DNA of 33,468 nucleotides from JBDRGD01 sp043818095 (lineage in GTDB: Bacteria > Chloroflexota > Dehalococcoidia > Dehalococcoidales > RBG-16-60-22), in NCBI GenBank assembly GCA_043818095.1, contig JBDRGD010000077.1:1-33468 (forward strand), written 5' to 3'. Under the pieces are notes generated by a model. The model had not been told where the DNA came from. It did no database searches and saw only the letters and a list, made by a program, of their open reading frames with translations. Numbering within the stretch: position 1 is the first letter of the stretch; each line of letters begins with the position of its first letter. Made by a program: the position numbers and the translations under genes. Below are positions 31,711 to 33,468 of this stretch, piece after piece.

Positions 31711-32781
31711 ATGAAACATTCCCGGTTGTTATTCGTTTCCGTGGTCGCGGCGTTGAGCGCCTCCGTGCTGCTCGTCGCCGGTTGCGGCGGCAAACCAGCC
31801 CCCCCGCCGACCCCGGCCACGGGACCGGCCGTGAGGCTGGTTTTCGTCACCCAGCCCGCCGGGGCAACCGCCGGGACAGTTCTTGAGACGCAACCCGCCG
31901 TTGCCGCCGAGGATGCCGCGGGGAATATCGTCACCAGTTTCCGGGGTCTGGCCGTGCTGACGATTACTCCCGGCACGGGCGCCAGCGGCGCCCGCCTCTT
32001 CGGGGGGGCCAGGGTAGGAACGACAGACGGCACGGTGCGCTTCCGGGACATCGCTATCGACAAGGTGGGGGAGGGCTACACGCTCACGGTGACGGTCGGC
32101 AACCTGTCCGCGGTCAGCCGTCCCTTCCCGGTTTCCGCCGGAGCGCCCGCCAGGCTGGAGTTCACGGTAGAACCCGCCGGGGCCGTCGCCGGAACTCCTT
32201 TGCAGACGCAGCCGGAGGTGACCGTCGTCGACTCTTACGGGAATACGGTCCCCGGTTATGAAGGCTCGGTAACCCTGCGTATCAGGGAAGGGCCCTCCCG
32301 GACGACCCTGTCCGGCACGACCACCGTTAAAGTGGTAAACAGAGTCGCCAGGTTCACCGACCTCTCCATCGACGGGACCTATGTTGACTTCTCGCTCATT
32401 GCGACGAGCGGCAACCTGGAGCCGGCGAGCAGCGCCCATTTTGCCATTACCCCCGCGGCCCCGGTGAAGCTGGAGTTCACCGTGCAGGTGGAGGGGGCTG
32501 TCGCCGGGACGCCCTTTGACGGCCAGCCCAAGGTGATAATCGCCGACGCTTTCGGCAACGTGGTCATCACGTCCACCGCTCCCGTGACCGTAACGATTAC
32601 CCCGGGTACCGGCGCCGACGGCGCGGAGCTTTCCGGCACGACGACGCTGAACGCATCACGGGGGCTGGTAACCTACGAGGACCTCCAGATTTCCCTGGCC
32701 GGGACCGGCTACAAGCTGACCGCGACGAGCGAGGGCCTGACCCCCACTGAAAGCGAGCCTTTCGACGTTACCGCGCCCTGA
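31711..32781 (+). CDS. Lipoprotein with three Ig-like repeats
   Basis: 356 residues from ATG 31711; an in-frame TTG at 31687 overlaps the promoter and is rejected. The signal peptide ends at the lipobox LVAGC, giving lipidated Cys25, so the protein is anchored on the outer face of the membrane. After a Pro-rich spacer come three similar beta-rich repeats at about 41-142, 147-246 and 251-354. Each has the pattern L-x-F-x-V-x-x-x-G-A-x-A-G-T-x-x-x-x-Q-P, then a D/A-x-x-GN turn and a closing G-Y-x-L/F segment. No enzyme motif; a cell-surface structural or binding role is inferred. No ribosome site is visible. Confidence 0.8.
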   Translation: MKHSRLLFVSVVAALSASVLLVAGCGGKPAPPPTPATGPAVRLVFVTQPAGATAGTVLETQPAVAAEDAAGNIVTSFRGLAVLTITPGTGASGARLFGGARVGTTDGTVRFRDIAIDKVGEGYTLTVTVGNLSAVSRPFPVSAGAPARLEFTVEPAGAVAGTPLQTQPEVTVVDSYGNTVPGYEGSVTLRIREGPSRTTLSGTTTVKVVNRVARFTDLSIDGTYVDFSLIATSGNLEPASSAHFAITPAAPVKLEFTVQVEGAVAGTPFDGQPKVIIADAFGNVVITSTAPVTVTITPGTGADGAELSGTTTLNASRGLVTYEDLQISLAGTGYKLTATSEGLTPTESEPFDVTAP

Positions 32782-32803
32782 TTAGCGAGAGTCACCCATG
32801 CAC

Positions 32804-32888
32804 TGGTGGGGAAGGCGGGACTCGAACCCGCACGCCTTGCGGCACATGATCCTAAGTCATGCCTGTCTGCCAGTTCCAGCACATGCAT
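32804..32888 (-). tRNA. tRNA-Leu (anticodon UAG), 5' acceptor strand disrupted
   Basis: On the minus strand the 3' end is complete: CTTCCCC, discriminator A, encoded CCA (32804-32806), T-arm GCGGG/CCCGC and a class-II variable arm. The anticodon stem CATGA/TCATG encloses CTTAGGA, giving UAG, and the D-arm CTG/CAG pairs correctly. The seven bases where the 5' acceptor strand should be (82-88 of this line, 32882-32888) read ATGCATG and cannot pair with CTTCCCC. A partial match GGGGA occurs 8 nt further up (32896-32900). The gene is probably non-functional or altered by integration. Confidence 0.8.
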
Positions 32889-33468
32889 GAGCGTGTCCCC
32901 TGCGCCAACCAATAGTCAACTAAAAAGTTGGTTAGCCGCGTTTATCGATGGAAGAAGGCAGGGTCTCTCTCACAACACTATATTATTCTATAATACGTGT
33001 TTGAGGCCGTTTGTCAAACAGTATGAACTGACGCCGGAAGGGATAAATAGGTTCTTGGGAAGTTTGAAGTGCAGCGCCGGAGCCAAGTTCTGCTATTTCA
33101 GAGCGATAAGGGCTTTCACGAATTGGCTGGTCAGAAACGATTACATTCGGGATAATCCCATCAGGAAGGTTGACCCGCCGAAGCCGAAGAAGAAGGTGCT
33201 GCCGAGTTTGACGAAGGAGCAAGTAGAATATCTGATTGAGTGTGCTGATAATGTAAGGGACAAGGCTATCATTTCCTTGCTGGCTGATAGTGGCGTGAGG
33301 GTCAGTGAGCTCGCCAGCATCAAGGCTGAGGACATTGATTGGGAAAATAATACCGTGCTTATATGGGGGAAGGGCAGCAAACAACGGAGAGCGGTGTTCA
33401 CGGAGAGAAGTGCTAGATTGTTGAGGGAATTAGTCTCACACAATGGGCATGGGAATAACATCTGGCAT
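32887..33468 (+). CDS. Tyrosine recombinase/integrase, 3' end outside window
   Basis: 194 residues visible, open to the last base. ATG 32887 lies at the 5' edge of the tRNA; no ribosome site is seen, and the frame is open back through the tRNA to the lipoprotein stop at 32779. The N-terminal SAM-like domain spans about residues 10-95 (WLAAFIDGRRQGLSHNTI, FRAIRAFTNWLVRNDYI). The catalytic domain starts near residue 105 (LPSLTKEQVEYLI), with Arg138 in DSGVRVSEL and Lys162/Lys165 in WGKGSKQRR; the HxxR and Tyr motifs fall outside the window. Its DNA is visibly richer in A and T than the rest, supporting acquisition. XerC/D-type site-specific recombination is the family role. Confidence 0.88.
   Translation, partial: MSVSPAPTNSQLKSWLAAFIDGRRQGLSHNTILFYNTCLRPFVKQYELTPEGINRFLGSLKCSAGAKFCYFRAIRAFTNWLVRNDYIRDNPIRKVDPPKPKKKVLPSLTKEQVEYLIECADNVRDKAIISLLADSGVRVSELASIKAEDIDWENNTVLIWGKGSKQRRAVFTERSARLLRELVSHNGHGNNIWH

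Noticed and set aside
32896..32900. GGGGA as the true 5' acceptor strand of the tRNA, with a 12-14 nt insertion or intron
   Set aside because: Only five bases match, position and size fit no known bacterial tRNA intron, and the same bases belong to the recombinase reading frame. Kept as a lesser possibility in the tRNA note.

Overview
The window is a GC-rich bacterial chromosome segment that most resembles the Dehalococcoidia lineage of Chloroflexota. That placement is an inference. It rests on gene content: corrinoid salvage under a B12 riboswitch, a QueG/reductive-dehalogenase-like Fe-S protein, a bacterial translin, an R3H ATPase, DUF1893, DUF1847, FmdB and membrane pyrophosphatase genes. 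No rRNA is present to confirm it.

Layout. 1-913: 3' part of a glycerate 2-kinase. 951-1143: the first copy of a modular stem-loop repeat. 1241-2484: a HAAS-type membrane protein facing a small two-helix membrane protein. 2662-9098: a long + strand housekeeping run: pdxS-pdxT (PLP synthase), an R3H/AAA ATPase, a gamma-carbonic-anhydrase-like protein, tmk, rnhB, yraN, a stand-alone ThiD2-like domain and a translin. 9366-11417: a K+-dependent-type membrane pyrophosphatase with a structured leader. 11480-12980: a metallo-beta-lactamase-fold hydrolase and a DEDD exonuclease, separated by another repeat copy. 12994-18140: a sulfite-oxidase-like protein, a YeiH-type putative sulfate exporter and a complete DctP-DctQ-DctM TRAP transporter, possibly a sulfonate or sulfite module. 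18216-25184: a cobalamin riboswitch followed by cobD, cobC-like, a QueG-like Fe-S protein, cobT, cobS, cobQ and cobU. These cover the late (nucleotide-loop) part of B12 synthesis and salvage. 25243-25480: a third long repeat copy. 25541-26876: DUF1893 and PAC2 genes. 26881-29354: rpiB and tkt on the minus strand (non-oxidative pentose phosphate pathway). 29478-32781: a small membrane protein, DUF1847, FmdB, a GAF protein with an apparent ATT start, and a lipoprotein of three Ig-like repeats. 32804-33468: a tRNA-Leu(UAG) with a broken 5' acceptor strand, abutting an AT-richer tyrosine recombinase that runs off the window. This looks like the left edge of an integrated element.

The main second-look items are the tRNA/integrase junction, the ATT-start GAF gene, the QueG-like protein inside the B12 operon, the pyrophosphatase leader with mutually exclusive hairpins, operator-like dyads at two promoters, and a modular repeat family that has contributed to the tmk C-terminus and the rnhB start.
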